From NCBI GenBank assembly GCA_020443075.1, contig JAGRIU010000021.1:1-59617 (forward strand): 59,617 nt of DNA, in the 5' to 3' direction. Position 1 is the first letter of the stretch. Each line of letters begins with the position of its first letter. Source of the stretch: Alphaproteobacteria bacterium. Lineage in GTDB: Bacteria; Pseudomonadota; Alphaproteobacteria; Micavibrionales; Micavibrionaceae. Under the pieces are notes generated by a model. That model was not told the DNA's origin. It did no database searches and saw only the letters and a program-made list of their open reading frames with translations. Position numbers and translations under genes: made by a program. Below are positions 46,515 through 55,049 of the stretch, piece by piece.

Positions 46515-46533
46515 GGTTTTTTCCTTTTATCAT

Positions 46534-46597
46534 GCATCCTGACGAAAGTCAGGATCTATCGCTTTGTTCAATAGATCCTGAATCAAGTTCAGGATGC
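46534..46597. repeat. REP-like doublet overlapping the murD stop
   Basis: Two inverted palindromic units, 46534-46559 (GCATCCTGAC-GAAA-GTCAGGATC plus TAT) and 46571-46597 (ATAGATCCTGAA...TTCAGGATGC), 11 bp apart. The second unit overlaps the end of murD: the last codons and the TGA stop (46589-46591) are read out of the repeat. Confidence 0.8.
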
Positions 46598-47830
46598 AAC
46601 GAGATTATTGACCAACTCTGTAAACTGATCCCCGCGGCGTTCGAAGGATTTGAACTGATCCCATGAAGCGCAGGCGGGGGAAAGGAGAACCGTGCCTTTT
46701 CCTGCTTTTTGAGCGGCCTCGTGGGCGGCATGAACGGCGTTGTCGAGTGTGGTTTCGATGCTGTGGGGTACGTTGTGGGCCGTTAACCATCCCGCAAAAC
46801 CCTCTGCGGCCTCGCCGATTAAAAAGGCGTGACGGATGTGCGGCATATATTCTTCCAGCCCTTGCAATCCACCGTCCTTGGCCTGTCCTCCAGCGATCCA
46901 GTAAATGTCATCATAGGCGCCGAGCGCCTTGGCAGCGGCCTGCGCATTCGTGGCTTTGCTGTCGTTGATATAGTCCACGCCTGCGATTGTGCGCACGTGG
47001 TACTGGCGGTGGGCTAGACCGGGGAAAGTTTTGATCGCGGCGATAATGTCGGCTTCCTTCAGGCCCAGTGCTTCACAGGCGAGCAAGGCGGCGCTGGCGT
47101 TTTGCAGATTGTGATCGCCTTTCATATTCGTGCAACCGCGCACGCGTTCGTCGATCCCGGGGTATTTGATTTGCACCTGCGCCGGATCGTCTGAAAAAAT
47201 GCGCATTTTAGCCGCGGTGTAGCCTGCCATATCACCGTGGCGGTCGAGATGATCGGGAGTAATATTGAGCAAAATGGCTATATCAGGTTTAAAGGTCGGG
47301 CATAAATCCATTTGGTAGGAGGAAATTTCGAGGACAAAACTCCCGTTTTGGGGCGGCATCTCAAGAGACAAGACGGCTTGGCCGAGATTACCGCCAATGG
47401 CACATGGGGTGCCGTTTTCCTTCAGGATATGGCCGATCAGGGCTGTCGTCGTCGATTTGCCATTGGTGCCGGTAATGCCGACGGTTTTACGGCCATGATT
47501 CAACCGGTGCAATATTTCCAGATCGCCGATAATTTCACACTGGGCGGCACGAGCGGCCTTGACGATGGGGTGGGCTTGCGGGAAATGCAGCGGCACGCCG
47601 GGGGCGAGAATGAGCGCGGCGCAGCTTTTCAGAAGCGCTTCGCCTAACGGCGTCACTTGCGCCCCAAGAGAGAGTGCGGCCTCGCGGCTTTCTTCCTTAT
47701 CATCCCAAGCGATAACCTGCGCGCCCGCCTTGATCAACGCCTCAACGCTTGCCAACCCCGAGCGCGCCAGACCAAAGACGGCAACAGGTCTGTTTTGCAG
47801 GGTTTGGACATAGGCAGCGCAGTCGATCAT
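46589..47830 (-). CDS. murD: UDP-N-acetylmuramoyl-L-alanine--D-glutamate ligase
   Basis: MurD adds D-Glu. Of 413 residues, the N-terminus has AVFGLARSGLASVEALIKAG; the ATP loop is TVGITGTNGKSTTTALIGHI; LEISSYQMDLCPTFKPDIAI and LLNITPDHLDRHGDM follow, then YINDSKATNAQAAAKALGAY and VLLSPACASWDQFKSFERRG. The final residues and stop codon lie inside a REP-like repeat, so the original C-terminus may have been altered. It is separated from mraY by a 167-bp structured spacer. Confidence 0.96.
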   Translation of the reverse strand: MIDCAAYVQTLQNRPVAVFGLARSGLASVEALIKAGAQVIAWDDKEESREAALSLGAQVTPLGEALLKSCAALILAPGVPLHFPQAHPIVKAARAAQCEIIGDLEILHRLNHGRKTVGITGTNGKSTTTALIGHILKENGTPCAIGGNLGQAVLSLEMPPQNGSFVLEISSYQMDLCPTFKPDIAILLNITPDHLDRHGDMAGYTAAKMRIFSDDPAQVQIKYPGIDERVRGCTNMKGDHNLQNASAALLACEALGLKEADIIAAIKTFPGLAHRQYHVRTIAGVDYINDSKATNAQAAAKALGAYDDIYWIAGGQAKDGGLQGLEEYMPHIRHAFLIGEAAEGFAGWLTAHNVPHSIETTLDNAVHAAHEAAQKAGKGTVLLSPACASWDQFKSFERRGDQFTELVNNLVAS

Positions 47831-47838
47831 TTTTTATG

Positions 47839-47988
47839 AACCACCAAGGCACCAAGAACACCAAGACGTTCTCGGCGTAGCCGCGCCGAAGGCGCGATAA
47901 AACAGACTGTCGGTCTGTGTAAAGTTTCTTGTTGCCTGCGTCGCTTCGGTTTCGTGCAATATCTTGGTGCCTTTGTGTCTTGGTGGTT
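47839..47988. repeat. Long inverted-repeat element between mraY and murD
   Basis: The ends pair as AACCACCAAG (47839-47848) / CTTGGTGGTT (47979-47988), and just inside AAGGCACCAAGA (47846-47857) / TCTTGGTGCCTT (47962-47973). Inside lie a GCGCC-GAA-GGCGC hairpin and ACAGAC-TGTCG-GTCTGT (near 47902-47918). It fills nearly the whole 167-bp gap inside the dcw operon. No coding frame is supported. Confidence 0.75.
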
Positions 47989-47997
47989 AAATAAAAC

Positions 47998-49083
47998 TTA
48001 GCGCAGTTTCAATGTCGCCATGCCGATCATGGCCAGAATGACGGCGATAATCCAGAAACGGATGACGATGGTCGGTTCGGACCAGCCTTTTTTCTCGAAA
48101 TGGTGATGCAGGGGCGCCATCGCGAACACCCTTTTTCCGGTCAGTTTGAAAGAGGCTACCTGCACGATCACCGACACGGTTTCGAGTACGAACAAGCCGC
48201 CGATCAGCGCCAGCACCAGTTCGTGCTTGACCATCACGGCAATCGCGCCCAGAACGCCGCCCATCGCGAGCGAGCCCGTATCGCCCATAAAGATCATGGC
48301 CGGAGGCGCGTTATACCAGAGAAATCCCATTGCCCCGCCGATCAATGCGCCGCAAAGGATCGCCAGCTCCCCCGTGCCGACGACATAGGGGATGCGCAAA
48401 TAATCGGCAAAAATCTCGTTTCCGACCAGATAGCTGATAAGGCCGAAACAGGCCGCGACGATCGCCACGGGCACAATGGCCAGCCCGTCCAGACCATCGG
48501 TCAGATTGACCGCGTTGGAGGCCCCGATCATCACGAGCAGCGCCCAGGGAATAAAGAACAGGCCGATAAAAATGAAAGTGTCTTTGAGAACCGGTATAGC
48601 AATATGCTGGTTAATATGGCCGGGCAGATTATACATGATCCCGAAGGCCGCTATGCCGCCGATAATGAGCTGAGCGAGAATTTTAAGCTTTCCGGACAGG
48701 CCTTTGGAGTTGCGCTTGGTGAGCTTGAGATAATCGTCGGCAAAGCCGATCATGCCGTAGCCAACCATCACGAGCAGCGCCAACCAGATAAAAGGATTGC
48801 TCAGATCCGCCCAGAGCAGCGTTGAAACCGTGACCGAGAGTAAAATCATCACCCCGCCCATAGTCGGGGTTCCGGCTTTGCTGGCGTGGGCTTCTTCGAG
48901 ATATTCACGGATGTTATCGGAGCCTGCTTGCTTGCTCTTGAGCCAGAGAATGAGCTTCGGGGCCATCAGGAAACACAGCAGCAACGCCGTCATCACCGCC
49001 AGACCCGTTCGGAAGGTCAGATAATTAAACAGGTTGAAAAATATGTGGTATTCGGCCAGCGGTGTAAGAAGGTGATACAGCAT
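47998..49083 (-). CDS. mraY: Phospho-N-acetylmuramoyl-pentapeptide transferase
   Basis: MraY makes lipid I at the inner membrane. The 361-residue protein has about ten membrane helices and the family motifs [30 protein letters not shown] (the Asp pair), [39 protein letters not shown] and [20 protein letters not shown]. The start lies 3 bp after the unknown 156-residue gene. Canonical clusters place murF at that upstream position. Confidence 0.97.
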   Translation of the reverse strand: MLYHLLTPLAEYHIFFNLFNYLTFRTGLAVMTALLLCFLMAPKLILWLKSKQAGSDNIREYLEEAHASKAGTPTMGGVMILLSVTVSTLLWADLSNPFIWLALLVMVGYGMIGFADDYLKLTKRNSKGLSGKLKILAQLIIGGIAAFGIMYNLPGHINQHIAIPVLKDTFIFIGLFFIPWALLVMIGASNAVNLTDGLDGLAIVPVAIVAACFGLISYLVGNEIFADYLRIPYVVGTGELAILCGALIGGAMGFLWYNAPPAMIFMGDTGSLAMGGVLGAIAVMVKHELVLALIGGLFVLETVSVIVQVASFKLTGKRVFAMAPLHHHFEKKGWSEPTIVIRFWIIAVILAMIGMATLKLR

Positions 49084-49086
49084 TGT

Positions 49087-49557
49087 CTAACAGCTCTTTC
49101 TTTTCGATAGCATATCCGGCACGGCCCGCAGGACTCCGGCAAATTTTACGCGTCCTTTTTCAAGCCCGTGGCGGAAAATTACAAAATCACCGGGCCGCAA
49201 AACATCGGGCACAATGGCGGCGATTTTGGCATTTCCTGTCAGGGCTTGCAATGTTTCATGTACATCCGAGACCACGCCGAAGCTCCGGCCTGTATAGGTG
49301 CAATTCAAATGCGCGATCTGGTTAGGCAAAGACGGGGTTTGAACGCGGCGTCCGGCGGCGGCCTGAAGATAATCCAGATCGATTTCCCACGCATCGGGCA
49401 GCGCATTTTTCAAAATCGCTGTCGGGCGGCCAAAGCCTGTGTCGATCATCGATTCCACACGTAAAATCGTATAAGGGGTGCGCGTTTTGGGCTGAACGCT
49501 GACGGTGATGTGTCCAACCCTTCTTGTGTTCCAGTTTGTACGGATATTGGTAATCAT
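49087..49557 (-). CDS. Unknown protein in the canonical murF position
   Basis: A 156-residue soluble protein with an AGAGGATC ribosome binding site, lying between murE (31 bp upstream) and mraY (3 bp downstream), where murF normally sits. No ATP loop or Mur-ligase core is present. Residues about 103-145 (VHETLQALTGNA, then IVPDVLRPGDFVIFRHGLEK) faintly follow the N-terminal substrate-domain pattern of MurE/MurF (DSRxxxPGDLFxALxGxxxDGxxF). It could be a remnant of murF, a detached MurF N-domain or an unrelated replacement. The first 100 residues match nothing I know. Confidence 0.7.
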   Translation of the reverse strand: MITNIRTNWNTRRVGHITVSVQPKTRTPYTILRVESMIDTGFGRPTAILKNALPDAWEIDLDYLQAAAGRRVQTPSLPNQIAHLNCTYTGRSFGVVSDVHETLQALTGNAKIAAIVPDVLRPGDFVIFRHGLEKGRVKFAGVLRAVPDMLSKRKSC

Positions 49558-49588
49558 CGAGATCCTCTTGTGTTTCCTTTTCTCAAAT

Positions 49589-51010
49589 TCAGACAGTTGT
49601 TAATGACAGTTTGTTTATGGCGGCGCGGGCTTCTTCCGCATCGTCAAAATCTTCGGTGTGATCGGCAAAAATCTGGCCGCGCTCGTGACCCTTACCGGCG
49701 ATGATCAGCACGTCGCCACGGCCCAGCATACGGACAGCTTTTTCGATGGCATTGCGACGGCCGGGAATTTCTTCGGCCTTTGGCGCGGCGCTCAGGATTT
49801 CTGCGCGGATCGTGGCCGGGTCTTCGCTGCGCGGGTTATCATCGGTGATGATGACGATATCGGCGAGGCGCGCGGCAATTTCGCCCATTTGCGGGCGCTT
49901 GCCTTTGTCGCGGTCGCCTCCGCAGCCGAAAACGCAAATCAGGCGCTTTTCGGTGTGCGGGCGCAACGCTGTGAGCACGGTTTCCAGTGCGTCGGGCGTG
50001 TGGGCGTAATCAATATAGATGCCAACATCTTGCGAATGGCTTTCGATGCGTTGCAGGCGGCCGGGCGGGCTTTGCAACGCGGGCAGTCTTTCCAGAACAA
50101 GTTCTAGCCAATCCGGGTCGTCGGGGTGTTCGGCCATCACCAGCCCCAACGCACACAAAACGTTCATGGCCTGAAAACGCCCGACCAGCGGCAGGGTTAT
50201 CTGCGCCGAAAGACCTTTGCCTCTAATTTCGATTTCCTGCCCTTGCGGCAGAGGCCGCGCGCTCATCAACCCTATGCCTGTGCCCTGCCGTCCATAGTCA
50301 ATCACGCGGATGCCGCGTTTATCACAGATGGTTTTCAGGGTTTTAAATTCCGGCACATCGGCATTCAACACGGCTGTGCCGCCCTCTTCCAGAACATCGG
50401 AAAACAGACGCACTTTGGCGGCGAGGTAGTCTTCCATGTTTTCGTGATAATCCAGATGATCGCGAGAGAGATTGGTAAAACCTGCCGCTTTGATCCGCAC
50501 ACCGTCAAGACGGTATTGATCGAGGCCATGGCTGGAGGCTTCCATCGCCAGATGGGTCATGCCGTCCTTTTCGAGGCGCGTCAATTCCTCGTGCAGTTCA
50601 ACGGTTTCGAGCGTGGTCATTTTTCCGGAGAGTGTGCCGAGGCTTGCGGATTTTAAGCCCAATGCGCTCCAGATTTGCGCCGCGAAATGCACGACGGAGG
50701 TTTTGCCGTTGGTTCCGGTTACGGCCGCGATATATTCGGGCTGGTTTTTGTAAAAAGCAGCAGCAAGGTGGGCAAAGATTTTGCGCGGGTTTTCGTCCGT
50801 GATGAGCTGCACATTCTCCGGCATGTCAACGGACGTGCCTTTCGGGGCCAAGATGACAGACGCGCCGTTTTGGATGGCGGCGGCAATGTACTCGCGGCCA
50901 TCGGTTTTGACACCGGGAAAGGCGGCAAAGAGAAAACCGGGACGGACCTTGCGGCTGTCCTGCGTTAGCCCTTTGAGAGCGGTGATGTCGATTTTTTCCA
51001 GCGCGCCCAT
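49589..51010 (-). CDS. murE: UDP-MurNAc-tripeptide synthetase, meso-DAP type
   Basis: MurE adds the third residue of the stem peptide. Of 473 residues, the N-domain shows TQDSRKVRPGFLFAAFPGVK; the ATP loop is VTGTNGKTSVVHF; MEASSHGLDQYRLDGV and DYAHTPDALETVL follow. The motif TDDNPRSEDP (DNPR) indicates meso-diaminopimelate as substrate. The ATG at 51010 shares a base with the ftsI stop (TGATG); a TTG one codon earlier was rejected. It ends 31 bp before the unknown gene that occupies the murF slot. Confidence 0.96.
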   Translation of the reverse strand: MGALEKIDITALKGLTQDSRKVRPGFLFAAFPGVKTDGREYIAAAIQNGASVILAPKGTSVDMPENVQLITDENPRKIFAHLAAAFYKNQPEYIAAVTGTNGKTSVVHFAAQIWSALGLKSASLGTLSGKMTTLETVELHEELTRLEKDGMTHLAMEASSHGLDQYRLDGVRIKAAGFTNLSRDHLDYHENMEDYLAAKVRLFSDVLEEGGTAVLNADVPEFKTLKTICDKRGIRVIDYGRQGTGIGLMSARPLPQGQEIEIRGKGLSAQITLPLVGRFQAMNVLCALGLVMAEHPDDPDWLELVLERLPALQSPPGRLQRIESHSQDVGIYIDYAHTPDALETVLTALRPHTEKRLICVFGCGGDRDKGKRPQMGEIAARLADIVIITDDNPRSEDPATIRAEILSAAPKAEEIPGRRNAIEKAVRMLGRGDVLIIAGKGHERGQIFADHTEDFDDAEEARAAINKLSLTTV

Positions 51011-52737
51011 CAATGCTTCGCCCCCTGCTTCTTTGGGGCGCTGATATATTGCTTCAGACCTTCACCGAAGTGATTTTCCGGTGCATCTTCGGCGGCCGGA
51101 GGGATGCCCAATATGGCGGCCATTGATGTAATCACACGCGCCACAGCCGGCGCTGCCACCCAGCCCCCGGTTGCATAACCCCATGTACGTTTTTGTCCTT
51201 TGGGTTCATCAACCATGATGAACACCACATAGCGCGGGGCATCCATGGGAAAAACGCCGACAAAGGATGAGATTTTTTTCTTGGAATCATAACGGCCATT
51301 GACGATTTTTTCCGCCGTCCCGGTTTTGCCGCCGACACGATAGCCCTTCACATCCGCTTTAGAGCCTGTGCCGTCGGTCACAACAAGACGCAAAAGCTGG
51401 CGCATGCGCTGGGCGGTTTGCGCCTTTACAACGCGCAAATCCTGCGAAGGCTTGCCGCCCGCGTTTTCATCGAGTACAAGATGCGGCTTTACAAGATAGC
51501 CGCCATTGACGATAGAGGACACGCCAGCGACCAGTTGTAGCGGCGTTGTGGCGATCCCATGACCGAAGGCGGCGGTGAGGGTATTGACCTCACGCCAAGG
51601 CTCGGGGATAAGGGGGCGCGCCACTTCACGCACTTCAAAATCCAGCGGGTCGAGCAGCCCCAAATCCTTATAAAAATCTTTCAGTGCTTTGCTTCCCACG
51701 GCCTGGCCCATCATGGCCGAGCCGATATTCGAGGAATACATAAAGACTTCCGGCGCAGTGAGAACACGTTTTTCGGCGTGATAATCGTGAATGGTGAAAC
51801 GTCCGGCCTTTATCGGTTCACGCGCATCAAAGCTGACATTGACCGGCACGTCTTTATTTTCGAAAAAAGCGGCGGTGGAGAAAATTTTAAACACCGAACC
51901 CAGTTCATAGGCGCCTAATGTCAGGCGGTTAAAAATTTGTCTGTCTTTTGCCTGACCAATTTGATGCGGATTAAAGTCCGGCCACGACACGCCGGCCAGA
52001 ATTTCCCCGTTTGTCACATCCATGATCACACCGGCTCCGCCCAACCCCTCGAAATCATTTACCGCTTTTTTGACCTCGCGGCGCAGAACGTGTTGAAGGC
52101 GGTTATCGAGTGTTAAGCGAATATTTTCACCATGGGCCAACATATTATCAAAGCCGCGCTCTATGCCCGCCAACCCTTGATTATCAATATCGGTATAGCC
52201 CACCAGATGCGCCACTTCAGATTCTTGCGGGTAGAAACGCTTGTATTCTGTCTGGAAATTTAGTCCCGGCTCACCGATTTTGAGCACCGCTTCACTTTGT
52301 TCAGGTGAGAGGCCACGCCTTATCCAGACGAAGCGCTTGCCGCTTTGCAGCTTTTGCAACACATCGCCGTAACTGAGGTCCGGAAAGATTTTTACCAGCG
52401 CTTTGGACGCCGTTTTAGGATCGGAGATCAGATGCGAGTCCGCATACAAAGACGAGGTTTTCAGCGTTGTGGCCAGCAAAACGCCATTGCGATCAACAAT
52501 ATCGGCGCGGCGGCCATCATCGGCGGCACCTGAGGCTTCATAGATATGCCCCAATCCTTCTCCGGCATCATGCCTTTGTAAGATCGTTAAATCAAACGCG
52601 CGCACCAGAAGCATCATATACACCAGCGCAAAAAGCGTACTCATGAAGACCAGACGCCCACGCGCCAGATCCAGCGCCGAGCTTTTCTCCCCTTCAACGC
52701 GCACGGCATTGCGGCGCATTTGACGCAGCAAGATCAT
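51010..52737 (-). CDS. ftsI: Division transpeptidase FtsI (PBP3)
   Basis: A class B PBP of 575 residues: short cytoplasmic tail, membrane anchor (about 28-50), pedestal domain and transpeptidase with SVFK (281-284), SSN (335-337) and KTG (471-473). It cross-links septal peptidoglycan with FtsW. C-terminal PASTA domains are absent, as usual in Gram-negatives. It overlaps ftsL by 4 nt and murE by 1 nt, indicating translational coupling through the block. Confidence 0.96.
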   Translation of the reverse strand: MILLRQMRRNAVRVEGEKSSALDLARGRLVFMSTLFALVYMMLLVRAFDLTILQRHDAGEGLGHIYEASGAADDGRRADIVDRNGVLLATTLKTSSLYADSHLISDPKTASKALVKIFPDLSYGDVLQKLQSGKRFVWIRRGLSPEQSEAVLKIGEPGLNFQTEYKRFYPQESEVAHLVGYTDIDNQGLAGIERGFDNMLAHGENIRLTLDNRLQHVLRREVKKAVNDFEGLGGAGVIMDVTNGEILAGVSWPDFNPHQIGQAKDRQIFNRLTLGAYELGSVFKIFSTAAFFENKDVPVNVSFDAREPIKAGRFTIHDYHAEKRVLTAPEVFMYSSNIGSAMMGQAVGSKALKDFYKDLGLLDPLDFEVREVARPLIPEPWREVNTLTAAFGHGIATTPLQLVAGVSSIVNGGYLVKPHLVLDENAGGKPSQDLRVVKAQTAQRMRQLLRLVVTDGTGSKADVKGYRVGGKTGTAEKIVNGRYDSKKKISSFVGVFPMDAPRYVVFIMVDEPKGQKRTWGYATGGWVAAPAVARVITSMAAILGIPPAAEDAPENHFGEGLKQYISAPKKQGAKH

Positions 52738-53243
52738 GGAGAGCCCTCCCCTTGCGCGGGAGCGCCCAGATTATCGAGCAGATCCTGAAAATTTTTGGCC
52801 GGTTTGGACGGCTCTGTAATTTTTTCAGGTATTTTTTTGGGCGGCGCGGGCGGCGCTTTTTGAACCGGCACGGGCGGTTTTGCCGTCGGCTTCACGATCG
52901 GCGTATAAACCGCCGGCTCTACTTGCGGAGCCTTTTCAATCTGAACATCAGCCGTTTCTTCCTGAATGGACGGCACATCCTCGGACTCTACAAAATACTC
53001 AGAGTCCGGCGGCATCATATCGAGAAATTCTTTAGCCAGCGTTTCCAGACGCTCGGGACGGTTCAAATACTCCCATTCCGCGCGCAGCATGCGAATCTTT
53101 TCCTGCTCGCGTGCGATCGAGGATTCAAGAGCTGCCTGGCGATCCTGCGCGTTTTGCACGCTTTGCGAGGTGTAGAGCAGCATCACACCGGATAAACACA
53201 CGACAGCGAAAATAACAAAGGTGGCGGGGCGTAAATGCTTCAT
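52734..53243 (-). CDS. ftsL: FtsL-like division protein with Pro-rich tail
   Basis: A small bitopic protein, 169 residues from the ATG at 53243 (AGGGGGCG directly upstream; a longer frame would overlap rsmH). Membrane helix about 6-26, then a coiled coil (RQAALESSIAREQEKIRMLR, AEWEYLNRPERLETLAKEFL) typical of FtsL. The remaining ~80 residues are an unusual Pro/Lys-rich tail (KPPVPVQKAPPAPPKKIPEK) ending in NFQDLLDNLG. FtsL bridges FtsQ/FtsB and FtsW/FtsI. The name rests on position and topology, since FtsL sequences diverge fast. Confidence 0.88.
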   Translation of the reverse strand: MKHLRPATFVIFAVVCLSGVMLLYTSQSVQNAQDRQAALESSIAREQEKIRMLRAEWEYLNRPERLETLAKEFLDMMPPDSEYFVESEDVPSIQEETADVQIEKAPQVEPAVYTPIVKPTAKPPVPVQKAPPAPPKKIPEKITEPSKPAKNFQDLLDNLGAPAQGEGSP

Positions 53244-53244
53244 G

Positions 53245-54177
53245 TCACGCCCCCTGCCCCAGATATTGCGCTGCACGCAAGCGCGCCGAGCGTGAGCGGG
53301 AATTTTCCGAAAGCTCTTGCTCTGAAGGGGTGAGCGCCTTGCGGGTCAAAAGCCTAAACTGTGCGGGCGCTTGTTCGTCAATCTGCGGCCTGTAGCGCGA
53401 GCCACCCCCCATAGAACCGGAACGCTCTTTGAAAAAGTTTTTCACAATCCGGTCTTCCAGTGAATGGAAAGACACCACCACCACGCGCCCGCCGGGCCTG
53501 AGAATATGCTCGCAAGACGCCATCGCGCGTTGCAGCTCGCCAAGCTCATCATTCACCGCAATGCGCAGCGCCTGAAAGGTGCGCGTGGACGGATCAATCC
53601 CGTCACGGCTTTTGGGTACGCAAGAACGCACGATATCGGCCAATTGCCCCGTGGTTTCAATCGGGCTTTGACGGCGCAGCTCGACGATTTTTTTAGCAAT
53701 GCGGCGCGATTTTCGCTCTTCGCCGTAATTATAGATCACATCGGCCAGTTCAGCCTCGCCCGCGCTATTGACAAAATCTGCCGCGCTTTGGCCATTTTCC
53801 GTGTCCATGCGCATATCCAACGGCGCATCATGACGAAATGAAAAGCCGCGCTGCGCTTCATCAAGCTGGAAAGAGGACACGCCCAGATCGAGTACAAAGC
53901 CATCGACTTTTTCAATACCCGCATCTTGCAACAAAGCCTGCACATCACCAAAACAGCCGCGCAGGAAGATCAGGCGCTTGCCGTATTTTTGCGTCAATAC
54001 CTTCGCGCGCGCTTGCGCCGCAGGATCGCGGTCAATGGCCACCACGCGGCAATCGGCCTTTTCAAGGATAGCCTCGCTATACCCGCCGCCGCCGAAGGTG
54101 CCGTCAACATACACCGCCCCATCCGCAGGATCGAGCTGCGCCAGCACTTCGGGCAACATAACAGGATAATGGCTCAA
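53245..54177 (-). CDS. rsmH: 16S rRNA (cytosine-N4)-methyltransferase RsmH
   Basis: RsmH (MraW) methylates C1402 of 16S rRNA using SAM. The 310-residue protein opens with [15 protein letters not shown] from a TTG codon, with AAAAGG about 12 nt upstream and no in-frame ATG before it. Motifs: [16 protein letters not shown] (SAM site), [52 protein letters not shown] and [16 protein letters not shown]. It is the first gene of the dcw operon; mraZ is not present upstream. Confidence 0.95.
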   Translation of the reverse strand: MSHYPVMLPEVLAQLDPADGAVYVDGTFGGGGYSEAILEKADCRVVAIDRDPAAQARAKVLTQKYGKRLIFLRGCFGDVQALLQDAGIEKVDGFVLDLGVSSFQLDEAQRGFSFRHDAPLDMRMDTENGQSAADFVNSAGEAELADVIYNYGEERKSRRIAKKIVELRRQSPIETTGQLADIVRSCVPKSRDGIDPSTRTFQALRIAVNDELGELQRAMASCEHILRPGGRVVVVSFHSLEDRIVKNFFKERSGSMGGGSRYRPQIDEQAPAQFRLLTRKALTPSEQELSENSRSRSARLRAAQYLGQGA

Positions 54178-54196
54178 GAGATTGAAACCTTTTATT

Positions 54197-54436
54197 GATT
54201 CATTGAACGCGTTTACGCAGAAGCCGTTCGAATCGTTCAGGACTCGAAGAAAGGCTTTAGAACAAGCCTTGACTCTTCTAGAAGTAGCATTTGCATAAAC
54301 GATTCGTCAATTTATCCGCCGAGTCGCTGCACAAGTTGTACACATTTAAATTTTTGGGGAAAAGTTTGTTTTGGTATCCTGCCCAGAAGTTATCCCTGCG
54401 AAAGCAGGGTGCTATCGGTTACGAAGGACCGGATTC
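54197..54436 (-). promoter_or_regulatory. dcw operon leader with seven GANTC sites
   Basis: GANTC sites start at 54197, 54230, 54241, 54271, 54301, 54321 and 54432, six of them within 130 bp; chance expectation is about one per 256 bp. A hairpin AAGGCTT-TAGAAC-AAGCCTT sits among them (about 54251-54270). This gene-free 318-bp stretch lies upstream of rsmH where mraZ is normally found. Control of the dcw operon by adenine methylation is inferred. Confidence 0.55.
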
Positions 54437-54452
54437 CCGCTTGCGCGGGAAT
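54394..54452. repeat. REP-like palindrome pair
   Basis: Hairpins CCCTGC-GAAA-GCAGGG (54394-54409) and ATTCCCGC-TTGC-GCGGGAAT (54433-54452), 23 bp apart. The second resembles the palindromes around the GIY-YIG gene in sequence and size. It lies between the dcw leader and the unknown gene at 54496-54894. Confidence 0.7.
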
Positions 54453-54495
54453 GACTTCAAGGGGTGGAAATGGCAAAGCACAGAGAGAAAGACGT

Positions 54496-54894
54496 CTAAG
54501 CCATCGCTCCGTTGCCGGGCCCCCCGACCTTTGGAGGCGCTACACTTGCGAGATCATCAGGTTCAATCCCGTATTTTTTCGGATTTTCGAGAACGTTTTG
54601 AAGAACTTCTACTTCCTTCTCCGTTACCTCACCTGGATATTGTTTACTTAAATTTTCCATGTCTTTAACGGTTTGCGGATTCATTGCTTCACCACGCATA
54701 TGAAACCCCACGTTTTCGCTCAGGAATTTTTCTTTAATGTTAGCTCTGTTGGCGTAGAGCGCTTGCCTTTCTTCGTCGCTGACCGCGCCGCCGAATAGGT
54801 TTGACAGCTGTCTTTTAATCTGTTTCCAATCATCTATTTCCACAGGTTTTAATACGTCTGCGGCAGCTTGCTTTGGCGTTCTGTAATCCGGCAT
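54496..54894 (-). CDS. Hypothetical cytosolic protein
   Basis: A 132-residue soluble protein with a very good GAGGTGA ribosome binding site. It is charged and probably helical (DDWKQIKRQLSNLFGGAVSD, EERQALYANRANIKEKFLSE, NPQTVKDMENLSKQYPGEVT, EKEVEVLQNVLENPKKYGIE) with a short Gly/Pro C-terminus (PPKVGGPGNGAMA). No signal peptide or known domain. It is divergent from rnpB and separated from rsmH by the repeat-rich leader. Confidence 0.7.
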   Translation of the reverse strand: MPDYRTPKQAAADVLKPVEIDDWKQIKRQLSNLFGGAVSDEERQALYANRANIKEKFLSENVGFHMRGEAMNPQTVKDMENLSKQYPGEVTEKEVEVLQNVLENPKKYGIEPDDLASVAPPKVGGPGNGAMA

Positions 54895-55013
54895 GGTCTT
54901 TCACCTCATTTTATCTTTTCCCAAGAATTATGCCGGAGAAAGATGAATTTTTGATTAACAGCACGGCTACCTAAGGAGGCAGCGTTTTTTATTTTTATCA
55001 CAAGCGATAAAAA

Positions 55014-55042
55014 TTGCATTTTAGCGGAAAAATCGGCATAGT
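55014..55042 (+). promoter_or_regulatory. Promoter of rnpB
   Basis: TTGCAT (55014-55019) and CATAGT (55037-55042) with a 17-bp spacer. The -10 ends 7 bp before the predicted 5' end of RNase P RNA at about 55050. Confidence 0.65.
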
Positions 55043-55049
55043 GCGGACT

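Noticed and set aside
54221..54245. GTTCGAATC, which looks like a tRNA T-loop
   Set aside because: No acceptor stem, D-arm or anticodon arm could be folded around it on either strand. The GAATC belongs to the GANTC cluster.
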